Notes under the pieces: model-generated
What the model was told of the DNA's origin: nothing
Database searches by the model: none
Seen by the model: the letters and a program-made list of their open reading frames with translations, nothing else
Position numbers and translations under genes: made by a program
Assembly: GCF_033100795.1 (NCBI RefSeq)
Contig: NZ_JAWLVI010000001.1
Location: forward strand, 186,001-250,000
DNA from: Pseudothioclava sp033100795
GTDB lineage: Bacteria; Pseudomonadota; Alphaproteobacteria; Rhodobacterales; Rhodobacteraceae
Direction: 5' to 3'
Length of the DNA stretch: 64,000 nucleotides
Shown here: positions 33,405-41,742 of the stretch, in pieces
Position numbering within the stretch: the first letter of the stretch is position 1
Layout of the letters: the number at the start of each line of letters is the position of its first letter

Positions 33405-34265
33405 ATGATGCAGCGCATGAGCCGCACAACATTTGCCGCGATGGCCGCTCTGGCTATCGGTTTCGGCGCCGCTTCGGCCGATCCGGTCGAGGACGAACTC
33501 GTCGTCAATGACGAGGTGACTATCGTCACCAAAGCCCCCGCCGCCGCCCATCTGGAAGGGCATCTGGACACGGTCTATTCGGGCTGGCTGTTCCGCACCC
33601 CCGAAACCCGCGCCATGCAGATGGACGATTTCGACAACCCGATGCTGCTGTTTGCGGAAGCGGGCGAAGAGGCGTGGGCCACTGCCGATGGCTCCGAGGG
33701 AAAATCCTGCGCCGATTGTCACGGCGATATGGCCGAAGGCATGAAGGGCGTGCGCGCCGCGATGCCGAAGGTCAACGAGGCGGGGCAGCTCTGGTCGCTT
33801 GAGGATTACATCGACAATTGCCGCACCACCCGCATGGGCGCCGACGCCTGGGGCTTTGATAAGAAGCCGATGAACAACATGATCACGGCGATCTCGATGC
33901 AATCGCGCGGCATGCCGGTTGCGGTGCAGATCGACGGCCCGGCCGAAGAATTCTGGAAGCGTGGCAAAGAGATGTACTACACCCGCTATGGCCAGCTTGA
34001 GCTGAGCTGCGCGAATTGCCACGAAGAGAACTACGGCAACAATATCCGCGCCGACCACCTGAGCCAGGGGCAGATCTCGGGCTTCCCGACCTATCGCCTG
34101 AAAACCGCAGGCGTTGTGTCGATCCACAACCGCTTCAAGGGCTGTATCCGCGACACGCGCGCCGAGACCTTTAGCCCCGGCAGCCAGGAGTTCCGCGAGC
34201 TGGAGCTTTACGTCGCCTCGCGCGGTCTGGGCCTTGAGATCGAAGGCGCGGGCGTCCGTCCGTAA
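33405..34265 (+). CDS. soxA: Di-haem cytochrome c SoxA
   Basis: 286 residues. A signal peptide (to about ASA25) and two haem sites CADCH (C102, C105, H106) and CANCH (C202, C205, H206) are followed by C247 in 'FKGCIRDTRAE', the cysteine that in homologues is the persulfide ligand of the catalytic haem. With SoxX it starts the cycle by linking sulfane sulfur to SoxY. The first of three close ATGs (33405) has GGAGG 6 bases upstream. A hairpin and T run follow within 12 bases of the stop. Confidence 0.95.
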   Translation: MMQRMSRTTFAAMAALAIGFGAASADPVEDELVVNDEVTIVTKAPAAAHLEGHLDTVYSGWLFRTPETRAMQMDDFDNPMLLFAEAGEEAWATADGSEGKSCADCHGDMAEGMKGVRAAMPKVNEAGQLWSLEDYIDNCRTTRMGADAWGFDKKPMNNMITAISMQSRGMPVAVQIDGPAEEFWKRGKEMYYTRYGQLELSCANCHEENYGNNIRADHLSQGQISGFPTYRLKTAGVVSIHNRFKGCIRDTRAETFSPGSQEFRELELYVASRGLGLEIEGAGVRP

Positions 34266-34274
34266 CCACTTTCG

Positions 34275-34305
34275 CGGGGGCTGGTTTGTCCGGCTCCCGT
34301 TTTTT
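34275..34305 (+). terminator. Terminator-like hairpin between soxA and soxB
   Basis: CGGGGGCTGG (34275-34284) pairs with CCGGCTCCCG (34290-34299): 10 base pairs including two G-U pairs and a 5-base TTTGT loop. TTTTTT follows at 34300-34305. It is inside the sox operon, so it probably trims or attenuates transcription, with an AT-rich stretch beyond it. Confidence 0.7.
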
Positions 34306-34402
34306 CGGTCCTGTCGCATTCATATATCGCTATGTGTCAGGATTTATCAGGCAATACATCGGCTTACGAAGCGCTGTTCAGGCGTGAAAAGGAGAAGTTG
34401 GC

Positions 34403-36094
34403 ATGATTTCCCGGCGGGAATTTATTCAGGCAAGCCTTGCGGCTTCGACCATTCTGGGGGGCACGGGGCTGTCGCGCTGGTCGCGGGCCATGGCGCAGCA
34501 ATCGCTGACGCAAGACCAGTTGCTCGAGTTTGATACCTTCGGCAATGTCACGCTGATCCACATCACCGATATTCACGCGCAGGCCAAGCCGATCTATTTC
34601 CGCGAACCCGAGATCAACCTTGGCGTTGGCGATGCCAAAGGCCGCCCGCCGCATGTGGTCGGCAAAGAGTTCCTTGATATGTTCAATCTCAAGACGAACT
34701 CGCCCGAGGCCTATGCGCTGACGTATGATAATTTCGTCGATCTGGCGAAATCCTACGGCAAGATGGGCGGCATGGACCGCGTCGCGACGGTGGTGAAATC
34801 CATCCGTGCGGATCGCCCTGATGCGCTGCTTCTGGATGGTGGCGATACGTGGCATGGCTCGATGACCTCGTTGCTGACCAAGGGGCAGGACATGGTCAAC
34901 ATCATGAACCAGCTTGGCACCGAGGCGATGACTTCGCACTGGGAATGGACCTTCGGTCAGGACCGCGTGAAAGAGATCGTCGACGCGCTGCCCTTCCCGT
35001 TCCTTGGCGCGAATATCTTTGACGTCGAATGGGATGAGCCGGCCTTCGAACCCTACAAGATTTTCGAACGTGGCGGCGTGCGTATCGCCGTGATCGGGCA
35101 GGCCTTCCCCTATATGCCGATCGCGAACCCGAAATGGATGTTCCCCGACTATTCCTTCGGAATCCGCGAAGATCGTATGCAGGAAGTCGTCGACGAGGTC
35201 CGTGCCGAGGGTGTCGATCTGGTCGTGTGCCTGTCGCACAATGGCTTTGACGTGGATCGCCAGATGATCGCACGCGTAAAAGGGATCGACGTGATCCTGA
35301 CCGGCCACACCCACGATGCTGTGCCCGAGCCGGTGATCGTGGGTGATACCATTCTGATTGCATCCGGTTCGAATGGCAAATTCGTCAGCCGCCTTGATCT
35401 GGATGTGCGCGACGGGCGGATGATGGGCTTCCGGCACAAGCTGATCCCGATCTTCTCGGATGTGATTGCGCCCGACGCCGATATGGCAGCGCTGATCGAC
35501 AATGACCGCGCGCCCTATAAGGAGCAACTCGAAGAGGTGGTGGGCCAGACCGAGAGCCTGCTGTATCGCCGGGGCAACTTCAACGGCACCTGGGATGACC
35601 TGATCTGCGAGGCGATGCTCTCCGAGCGCGACGCCGAAATCGCGATGTCGCCGGGTGTCCGCTGGGGCACGACCCTTCTGCCGGGCGACAACATCACCCG
35701 CGAGGATATTCTGAACGTCACCTCGATGACCTATGGTGCTTGCTATCGCACCGAGATGACCGGCGAGACGATCAAGACGATCCTTGAAGATGTGGCCGAC
35801 AACATCTTCAACACCGACCCCTATTATCAGCAGGGCGGGGACATGGTGCGCATCGGCGGCATGGGCTACCATATCGACGTCTCGAAACCGATCGGGCAGC
35901 GTGTATCGAACATGACGCTTCTGAAGGACGGCTCCGGTATCGACCCCGCGCGCAGCTATGTCGTGGCGGGATGGGCCTCGGTCAACGAGGGCACGGAAGG
36001 GCCGGAGATCTGGGATGTGATCGAGGATCATGTGCGCAAGATCGGCACCGTCAAGCTGACCCCGAATAACTCGGTTGTGGTGAGCGGCGTCTGA
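34403..36094 (+). CDS. soxB: Sulfate thiol esterase SoxB
   Basis: 563 residues. A Tat signal (MISRREFIQASLAAS) leads into a 5'-nucleotidase-type metallophosphoesterase with metal ligands in 'ITDIHAQAKP' and 'LLDGGDTWHGS', and 'THDAV' later. It hydrolyses the terminal sulfonate from the SoxY-bound intermediate to release sulfate. The start ATG at 34403 follows AAAAGGAGAAG. The 5'-nucleotidase C-domain occupies the last third. Not related to the sarcosine SoxB at 2.8 kb. Confidence 0.96.
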   Translation: MISRREFIQASLAASTILGGTGLSRWSRAMAQQSLTQDQLLEFDTFGNVTLIHITDIHAQAKPIYFREPEINLGVGDAKGRPPHVVGKEFLDMFNLKTNSPEAYALTYDNFVDLAKSYGKMGGMDRVATVVKSIRADRPDALLLDGGDTWHGSMTSLLTKGQDMVNIMNQLGTEAMTSHWEWTFGQDRVKEIVDALPFPFLGANIFDVEWDEPAFEPYKIFERGGVRIAVIGQAFPYMPIANPKWMFPDYSFGIREDRMQEVVDEVRAEGVDLVVCLSHNGFDVDRQMIARVKGIDVILTGHTHDAVPEPVIVGDTILIASGSNGKFVSRLDLDVRDGRMMGFRHKLIPIFSDVIAPDADMAALIDNDRAPYKEQLEEVVGQTESLLYRRGNFNGTWDDLICEAMLSERDAEIAMSPGVRWGTTLLPGDNITREDILNVTSMTYGACYRTEMTGETIKTILEDVADNIFNTDPYYQQGGDMVRIGGMGYHIDVSKPIGQRVSNMTLLKDGSGIDPARSYVVAGWASVNEGTEGPEIWDVIEDHVRKIGTVKLTPNNSVVVSGV

Positions 36095-36147
36095 CGCCGG
36101 TCACATCAGAAGTTTCTCGCAAGAGATTGAAGTTCAAGGAGAAGACA

Positions 36148-37446
36148 ATGAACGAGAAGGACCGCGCAACACCGCCCGATCACTCGCTCGACCTCGCGCT
36201 GAACCGCCGTGGCTTTCTGCGCGCGGGCGCGGCTGCGGGGGCGCTGGCGGCTGGCGCCGGGGCAGCGAAAGCCGCTGGCACCCCCGACCCGCTGATTACC
36301 GACGTGCAGCCCTGGGCGCAGGGCTGGGGCGACGGGGTGGATGCCACGCCCTACGGCCTGCCGATCCGGTTCGAGGACGACGTCGTGCGCCGCAATGTCG
36401 GCTGGCTGACGGCGGATGTGATTTCCTCGATCAACTTTACGCCGATCCACGCGCTTGATGGAACGATTACGCCGGCTGGCTGCGCGTTCGAGCGCCACCA
36501 CTCGGGCGCGATCGAGCTGGCGAAAGAGGACTACCGCCTGATGATCCACGGCCTCGTCGACAAGCCGCTGGTGTTTACCTACGAAGATCTTGAGCGGTTC
36601 CCGCGTGTGAACCGCACCTATTTCCTTGAATGCGCGGCGAATACGGGCATGGAATGGGCGGGCGCGCAGCTGAACGGCGCGCAGTTCACCCACGGCATGA
36701 TCCATAACATGGAATACTCGGGCGTCACGCTGCGCACGCTTCTGGAGGAGGCCGGCGTCAAGCCCGAGGGCAAGTGGGTCTATGTCGAAGGCGCAGATGC
36801 CTCGTCGAACGGGCGCTCGATGCCGTTGGAAAAGGCGATGGACGACGTGCTTGTCGCGTTCAAGGCCAATGGCGAAGCGCTGCGCAAAGAGCACGGCTAT
36901 CCGGTGCGTTTGTGTGTGCCCGGCTGGGAAGGCAATATGTGGGTAAAGTGGCTGCGCCGCGTCGAGGTCATGGAAGGCCCGGTGGAGAGCCGCGAGGAGA
37001 CCTCGAAATACACCGACACGCTGGCTGATGGCACGGCGCGCAAGTGGACATGGGTGATGGATGCGAAATCCGTTGTCACCTCGCCCTCGCCGCAATCGCC
37101 GATCAAACACGGGCCGGGGCCGCTGGTCATCACCGGTCTGGCATGGTCGGGGCGCGGTGCGATCGCGGCGGTTGATGTGTCGATTGATGGTGGCAAAACA
37201 TGGCGCGAGGCCCGTCTGGCCAACCCCGGACAGGACAAGGCTCTCACGCGGTTCTATCTGGATGTCGAGTGGGACGGCTCCGAGATGCTGCTGCAATCGC
37301 GCGCGGTCGATGACACCGGCTACGTCCAGCCGACCAAGAACAGCCTGCGCGAAATTCGCGGCGAGAACTCGGTCTATCACAACAACTGCATCCAGACCTG
37401 GTGGGTCAAATCGAACGGGGAGGCAGAGAATGTCGAAGTTTCGTAA
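36148..37446 (+). CDS. soxC: Molybdopterin sulfane dehydrogenase subunit SoxC
   Basis: 432 residues. A Tat signal 'LNRRGFLRAGAAAGALAAG' precedes the oxidoreductase molybdopterin domain. Its 'LECAANTGMEWAGAQLN' holds the cysteine that ligates Mo. A C-terminal dimerisation domain (from about 300) follows. It oxidises the sulfane sulfur on SoxY. The ATG at 36148 with AAGGAGAAG upstream is preferred to the in-frame TTG at 36127. SoxC needs Moco made by genes such as moaC and moeA elsewhere in the window. It overlaps soxD by 17 bases. Confidence 0.95.
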   Translation: MNEKDRATPPDHSLDLALNRRGFLRAGAAAGALAAGAGAAKAAGTPDPLITDVQPWAQGWGDGVDATPYGLPIRFEDDVVRRNVGWLTADVISSINFTPIHALDGTITPAGCAFERHHSGAIELAKEDYRLMIHGLVDKPLVFTYEDLERFPRVNRTYFLECAANTGMEWAGAQLNGAQFTHGMIHNMEYSGVTLRTLLEEAGVKPEGKWVYVEGADASSNGRSMPLEKAMDDVLVAFKANGEALRKEHGYPVRLCVPGWEGNMWVKWLRRVEVMEGPVESREETSKYTDTLADGTARKWTWVMDAKSVVTSPSPQSPIKHGPGPLVITGLAWSGRGAIAAVDVSIDGGKTWREARLANPGQDKALTRFYLDVEWDGSEMLLQSRAVDDTGYVQPTKNSLREIRGENSVYHNNCIQTWWVKSNGEAENVEVS

Positions 37447-38461
37447 TCTTCTGATCGCATCGGCACTTATTGCGCCGCTGGCGAGCCCTGCCTTCGCCGA
37501 AAAGACCGGCCTTGGCCGCGAGGCGCTGCCCGAGGAAATCGCGGCATGGAACTGGGATGTCTCGCCCGATGGCACCGGGTTGCCGCCCGGGGCCGGCTCG
37601 GTCGAGGATGGCGAGATGCTGTTCTCGGATAATTGCGCGGTTTGCCACGGTGAATTTGCGGAAGGCGTTGATAACTGGCCGAAACTTGCTGGCGGTGATG
37701 GCACACTGGCAAACAAGGACCCGGTCAAGACGGTGGGCTCCTACTGGCCCCATCTCTCGACGGTGTGGGATTACGCGCACCGCTCGATGCCGTTTGGCAA
37801 TGCGCAGTCGCTCTCGGTCGATGATACCTACGCAATCGTCGCCTACATCCTGTATTCGAACAACCTCGTCGAAGATGACTTTGTTCTGTCGAACGAGAAC
37901 TTCCTTGAGGTCGAGATGCCGAATGCCGGTGGCTTCATCGTCGATGACCGCGCGGAAAGCGAATATCCGGTCTTCACCACCCGCTGCATGGAGAATTGCA
38001 AGGAAACGGTCGAGATCACCATGCGCGCGGCGGTTCTGGATGTGACGCCCGATCTGGGCGAGGGCGATGTGCCTGCCGAAGAGGCGACTGCTGCTGAACC
38101 TGCGGCAGAACCGGTGGCCGAGGCTGCTCCGGCGGTCGATCCCGCGCTGGTTGCGGCGGGCGAAAAGGTCTTCAAGAAGTGCAAGGCCTGCCATCAGGTC
38201 GGTGAAGGCGCGGTCAACAAGGTCGGCCCGGTGCTGAACGGTCTGGTCGGGCGCGCGGCTGGCTCGGAAGAGGGCTTCAAGTATTCGCCTGCATTCAAGG
38301 ACAAGGCCGCCGAAGGTCTGGTCTGGGACGAGGCGAATATTGCGGCTTATCTGCAAGATCCGAAAAACTTTATCCCGAAGAACAAGATGTCCTTCGCGGG
38401 GCTGAAGAAGGACGAGGATATTGCTGCCGTGATCGCTTATATCGAGGCGCAGTCGAACTAA
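37430..38461 (+). CDS. soxD: Di-haem cytochrome c SoxD
   Basis: 343 residues, signal peptide to about AFA23. Two haem sites: CAVCH (C69, C72, H73) in an N-terminal domain, and CKACH (C251, C254, H255) in a class I cytochrome domain. An Ala/Glu/Pro/Val-rich linker (about 210-236) connects the domains. It accepts the electrons from SoxC. The ATG at 37430 overlaps soxC. It is the last sox gene in the window; no soxE, F, G or H follows. Confidence 0.95.
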   Translation: MSKFRNLLIASALIAPLASPAFAEKTGLGREALPEEIAAWNWDVSPDGTGLPPGAGSVEDGEMLFSDNCAVCHGEFAEGVDNWPKLAGGDGTLANKDPVKTVGSYWPHLSTVWDYAHRSMPFGNAQSLSVDDTYAIVAYILYSNNLVEDDFVLSNENFLEVEMPNAGGFIVDDRAESEYPVFTTRCMENCKETVEITMRAAVLDVTPDLGEGDVPAEEATAAEPAAEPVAEAAPAVDPALVAAGEKVFKKCKACHQVGEGAVNKVGPVLNGLVGRAAGSEEGFKYSPAFKDKAAEGLVWDEANIAAYLQDPKNFIPKNKMSFAGLKKDEDIAAVIAYIEAQSN

Positions 38462-38467
38462 CCCTGA

Positions 38468-38486
38468 CCGGGGCGGCAAGCCCCGG
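38468..38486 (+). terminator. Hairpin directly after soxD
   Basis: CCGGGGC (38468-38474) and GCCCCGG (38480-38486) form a 7-base-pair stem with a GGCAA loop, seven bases after the soxD stop. A T run comes only later (38499 onwards), so it may be the first part of a two-step terminator. Confidence 0.45.
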
Positions 38487-38528
38487 ACCTCTGGCGCTTT
38501 TTGGCTCTCCACCCGAAGCGTCGAACTG

Positions 38529-38558
38529 GCGCCCGCGTTCGCCTCGCGGGCGCTTTTT
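38529..38558 (+). terminator. Terminator of the sox operon
   Basis: GCGCCCGCG (38529-38537) pairs with CGCGGGCGC (38545-38553) around a 7-base loop and TTTTT follows. It separates soxD from the glycerate kinase gene. Confidence 0.85.
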
Positions 38559-38635
38559 CATGCCCGCACGCCGGACGGCTTGCGCAGAAACGCGCCCGCG
38601 TGGATAGTCAAAGTGCCAGCAAGGGGGAGGCGGGC

Positions 38636-39871
38636 GTGGATAAATTGAGAAAACGGGCGGAAACCTTGTTTCGGGCGGGGGTCGCAGCGGCGGACCCCGC
38701 GCGGGGTGTGCGTGCTGCGCTGCCGGAGGTTTTGACCGATCCGCCGGGGGCTGGCGGGCGGTGGCAGATTGTCGCGCTTGGCAAGGCCGCTTTGGCGATG
38801 ACGCAGGCTGCGCGCGAGGCTCTGCCCGAGGCGGCGATTCTGGTGGTGACCAATCCCGAGAATATGCCCGCATCGGCGCCCGACGGGATAAGGGTCATCG
38901 CGGGCGATCATCCTGTTCCGGCCGAGGGAAGCCTTGCGGCGGGACGCGCGATTATTGAAACGCTTGAGGCACTTACGCCCGCAGACAGGCTATTGGCGCT
39001 GATCTCGGGGGGTGGTTCGGCGCTGGCGGTCGCGCCGGTCGGGGGCGTGACGCTTGCCGACAAGGCCGAGGTCGCGCGCGCGTTGCTGGGGTCGGGGGCC
39101 GATATTGTGCAGATGAACCTTGTGCGCCAGCATCTGTCGCGGCTCAAGGGCGGGGGGTGGTGCGCACACACTGCGGCCCCTGTGACGGCGTTGATCCTGT
39201 CGGATGTGCCAGGCGATGATCTGCGGGTGATCGCCTCGGGGCCGACGGTCGGGCGGATCGGCAGTGTGGACGAGGCGGCAGATCTGTGCCGCTATTTCGA
39301 CATCTGGACAAAACTGCCAGCCGCTGTGCAGGCCCGCCTGTCCGGTGCCGAGGCCGTGCGACCCACCGCGCCCGCACAAAATGTGCTGATCGGCGGCAAC
39401 GCGCTTTCGGTTGCGGCGATGCTACGGGCGGGGGCGCAAGAAGGGCCGTTTGCGCTTGCTGGCCGGGTGGACAATCTGGCCCCGCGGATCGCCGCGTTAC
39501 TTGCGGAAATGGCTTCTGGCGAGGTGCTGGTTTTCGGAGGCGAAACCACGGTTGCGCTGCGTGGCAAGGGGCGAGGCGGGCGCAATCAGGAACTTGCGCT
39601 ACGGGTCGCCTGCGCGGCCGAGGCGGCGGGCATTTCCGGTGACTGGGTGTTCTTGTCGGGCGGGACCGACGGGCGCGACGGGCCGACAGATGCGGCGGGC
39701 GGTGTGGTCGGGCCGGATAGCCTTGAGAGGATGCGTCTGGCGGGACTTTCCCCCGAGGCGGCTTTGGCCGAGAATGATTCCTATCCCGCGCTTATGGCCG
39801 CTGATGCGCTGCTGATGACGGGCGGCACGGGCACGAATGTGGCGGATCTGGCGGTGCTGATCCGCGGCTGA
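38636..39871 (+). CDS. Glycerate 2-kinase (MOFRL/DUF4147 family)
   Basis: 411 residues. GTG at 38636, with AGGGGGAGG ending 5 bases before. It has the glycerate kinase N-terminal domain 'VALGKAALAMTQAA' and a C-terminal MOFRL domain 'VLVFGGETTVALRGKGRGGRNQELAL' and 'LSGGTDGRDGPTDAAGGVV'. It phosphorylates D-glycerate to 2-phosphoglycerate, feeding glyoxylate or serine-derived carbon to glycolysis. Older annotations call it hydroxypyruvate reductase. It is monocistronic between the sox terminator and a convergent small-gene unit. Confidence 0.88.
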   Translation: MDKLRKRAETLFRAGVAAADPARGVRAALPEVLTDPPGAGGRWQIVALGKAALAMTQAAREALPEAAILVVTNPENMPASAPDGIRVIAGDHPVPAEGSLAAGRAIIETLEALTPADRLLALISGGGSALAVAPVGGVTLADKAEVARALLGSGADIVQMNLVRQHLSRLKGGGWCAHTAAPVTALILSDVPGDDLRVIASGPTVGRIGSVDEAADLCRYFDIWTKLPAAVQARLSGAEAVRPTAPAQNVLIGGNALSVAAMLRAGAQEGPFALAGRVDNLAPRIAALLAEMASGEVLVFGGETTVALRGKGRGGRNQELALRVACAAEAAGISGDWVFLSGGTDGRDGPTDAAGGVVGPDSLERMRLAGLSPEAALAENDSYPALMAADALLMTGGTGTNVADLAVLIRG

Positions 39872-39877
39872 CGGGTC

Positions 39878-39979
39878 TCAGGTGTTTTGCGTATCGCGCG
39901 CGGGGGCGAGGAGCCGGACGGCTTCGCGGATGGCGACAAAGGCGATGATCGCAAGGGCGATAGTGTCGAAGCTCGGCAT
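39878..39979 (-). CDS. Candidate 33-residue small membrane protein
   Basis: Frame of 33 codons reading MPSFDTIALAIIAFVAIREA and ending in a TGA. A hydrophobic run (about 6-17) is followed by a basic amphipathic segment (RLLAPARD). AGGAGG lies 6 bases upstream of the ATG, better than most genes here. It is the last of a minus-strand group after marC and the retropepsin, and does not overlap a real gene. I recognise no family. Its pattern (short hydrophobic helix, basic tail) suits a small inner-membrane modulator. Confidence 0.5.
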   Translation of the reverse strand: MPSFDTIALAIIAFVAIREAVRLLAPARDTQNT

Positions 39980-40058
39980 GGGAAACCTCCTGTTTACGAA
40001 GGTTAACTAACTTTCCAATTGGGGCGGAAAAAAGGCGGCCTCGCGGCAATGCCAAGAC

Positions 40059-40637
40059 CTAGCGTTCAAGTTTGAGCCGATCGCGCGAGAGTTCCACCTT
40101 CGCAAACCGCGTCAGATAGCTCATCCCCAGAAGCGAGGTCTCCAGCGCGCCGCCGTTCACGATAGCGCGGATGTCGCGGTCATGGATCGGGCCAAGCACC
40201 AGCGTCTCAAGCCGCACCGGCGCGGTCTGCACCACACCGTTCGCGGTTTGCGCCTGCCCGAAGAAGCTCAGCGTGGCGGGGTTGATGCCGACGCGGGCCG
40301 CATCCTCGCGCGTGAGCACAATATCCGAGGCGCCGGTATCCACCATGAAGCGGATGTCCTCGCCGTTGATGGTTGCGGTCAGGTAGTAATGGCCATCCGG
40401 CGCCAGAGGGGTCTCGATCGTGCCGTTGTCCAGCACCGACTGGCGGGGCATCATCGTGTTGGAGACATCTTTCCACAGCCCGACCGCCCCCATGACCCCG
40501 ATGAAAATGAACGCCCAGATCAGCAGATGCTGCGCCGAGCGGCGGGGGGAGCGGAACACCGCGTTGATGACATAGCCGCCAACCGCGATCAGCAGCAAGA
40601 TCAGATAGATAAGCCGGCCAGTGTCGAAATTGTCCAT
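40059..40637 (-). CDS. Retropepsin-like aspartic protease (TIGR02281 type)
   Basis: 192 residues. Two N-terminal membrane helices (about 9-28 and 38-54), then a periplasmic aspartic protease domain with D100-T101-G102 in 'FMVDTGASDIVLTRE' and the 'TANGVVQTAPVRLETLVLG' fold. It is the clan AA single-domain retropepsin-like type found in alphaproteobacteria. The substrate is unknown. The ATG at 40637 has AGGAGGCACC just before it. It is separated from marC by 41 bases on the same strand. Confidence 0.85.
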   Translation of the reverse strand: MDNFDTGRLIYLILLLIAVGGYVINAVFRSPRRSAQHLLIWAFIFIGVMGAVGLWKDVSNTMMPRQSVLDNGTIETPLAPDGHYYLTATINGEDIRFMVDTGASDIVLTREDAARVGINPATLSFFGQAQTANGVVQTAPVRLETLVLGPIHDRDIRAIVNGGALETSLLGMSYLTRFAKVELSRDRLKLER

Positions 40638-40678
40638 GGTGCCTCCTTTCCCCGATATGGGTGGCGGCCCCCGTTTTG

Positions 40679-41299
40679 TCACGGGGAAAAAAGCCCGGCC
40701 CCCGCCATCCCGTCCAGAATGAACTGGATCGACAGCGCCGCCAGAAGCATCCCCAAAAGCCGCGTAACCACCATGATGCCGGTGCGTCCCAGCAGCTTTT
40801 CGGTGAAGGTCGCGAGGATGCACATGAAGAACACGCCGGCCAAAACGCCGAGCATCACCAGATGGATCGCCGCGATATGCATGGCGTCCGCGTCAGGCGC
40901 GCCTGCAAGCAGGATCATCGTGGCCATCGCGCCCGGGCCTGCGATCAGGGGCGTCGCCAGCGGAAAGACCGAGGGGTCGTGCTCGGGGTCGACCTGCTGG
41001 CCTTCGCGCCGCTGCGTGCGCCGTTCAAACAGCATGTCCAGCGCGGTCAGGAACAGCAAAACCCCACCCGCGATGCGGAAGGCGGGCATGGAAATGCCGA
41101 TGGTCTGCAACAGCTTGTCGCCCAAGAGGCCAAACAGCGTCAGCAGCACCGCGCCGATCATGACCGCACGCAGGGCCACGCGGCGGCGCTCGGGGCGGCT
41201 CATGCCCTGGGTCAGCGCAAGGAAAAGCGGCGCCAGACCGATCGGGTCCACCACCACGAAAAGCGTCACAAACGCATTGAGATACTCGAGCCAGTTCAT
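40679..41299 (-). CDS. MarC-family integral membrane protein
   Basis: 206 residues with about six membrane helices, of the MarC/UPF0056 (NAAT) family: 'LFVVVDPIGLAPLFLALTQG' and 'PLATPLIAGPGAMATMILL' are hallmarks. The role is unclear; the older drug-resistance claim for MarC has been disputed, and amino-acid exchange has been proposed for relatives. The ATG at 41299 is chosen because it gives the family N-terminus MNWLEYLNAFVTLFVV; the ribosome-binding site is poor. Divergent from tatA. Confidence 0.88.
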   Translation of the reverse strand: MNWLEYLNAFVTLFVVVDPIGLAPLFLALTQGMSRPERRRVALRAVMIGAVLLTLFGLLGDKLLQTIGISMPAFRIAGGVLLFLTALDMLFERRTQRREGQQVDPEHDPSVFPLATPLIAGPGAMATMILLAGAPDADAMHIAAIHLVMLGVLAGVFFMCILATFTEKLLGRTGIMVVTRLLGMLLAALSIQFILDGMAGAGLFSP

Positions 41300-41470
41300 C
41301 TGACAGCTATCGCAACCGCCGCGCGCTGGCGCAAGGGCGAAGATGGTGCCGGGATCACGCGAAATTTCGGGTGGTTTTGTCGATTGGGGCTTTGAATGGG
41401 CCTCAGCTTTTCTTAAATGGTAAGGCAGAATAACCAACCGGCGGGGGAAACCCGCAACGGGGAGAGAAAC

Positions 41471-41680
41471 ATGCTTAACAACATCGGCCTTCCGGGGCTT
41501 CTTCTGATCGCTGTCGTGGTGCTGGTGCTTTTCGGGCGCGGCAAGATCTCGTCGCTGATGGGCGAGGTCGGCAAAGGCATCACCGCCTTCAAGAAGGGCG
41601 TGAAAGAAGAGACCAAGGAAATCGAGGAAGCGGCGAACGCGCGCGACGTGACGCCCGCGGACGAAAAAGACAAAGCCTGA
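41471..41680 (+). CDS. tatA: Twin-arginine translocase subunit TatA
   Basis: 69 residues: a single N-terminal helix (about 6-22) 'IGLPGLLLIAVVVLVLFGRGK', then an amphipathic helix ('SSLMGEVGKGITAFKKGV') and an acidic/basic tail. TatA oligomers form the pore for folded proteins. SoxY, SoxB and SoxC in this window carry RR signals and are likely substrates. The ATG at 41471 follows GGAGAGAAAC. First gene of tatABC. Confidence 0.93.
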   Translation: MLNNIGLPGLLLIAVVVLVLFGRGKISSLMGEVGKGITAFKKGVKEETKEIEEAANARDVTPADEKDKA

Positions 41681-41742
41681 TCCGAACGGCGGATTGCGGG
41701 GGGCGCCCGGCCCCCTGAGGTGCCACGAAAGGCTGGACACTC

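Noticed and set aside
34332..34406. 24-codon frame ending at the soxB start (ATGA overlap)
   Set aside because: It has no ribosome-binding site upstream of its ATG and sits in the region between the terminator-like hairpin and soxB. In a region this short such a frame is expected by chance. The ATGA overlap alone is not enough.
39980..40058. Possible terminator after the retropepsin gene with a T run on the minus strand
   Set aside because: The stem that precedes the T run has only three good base pairs with a GCGA loop, too weak to call.
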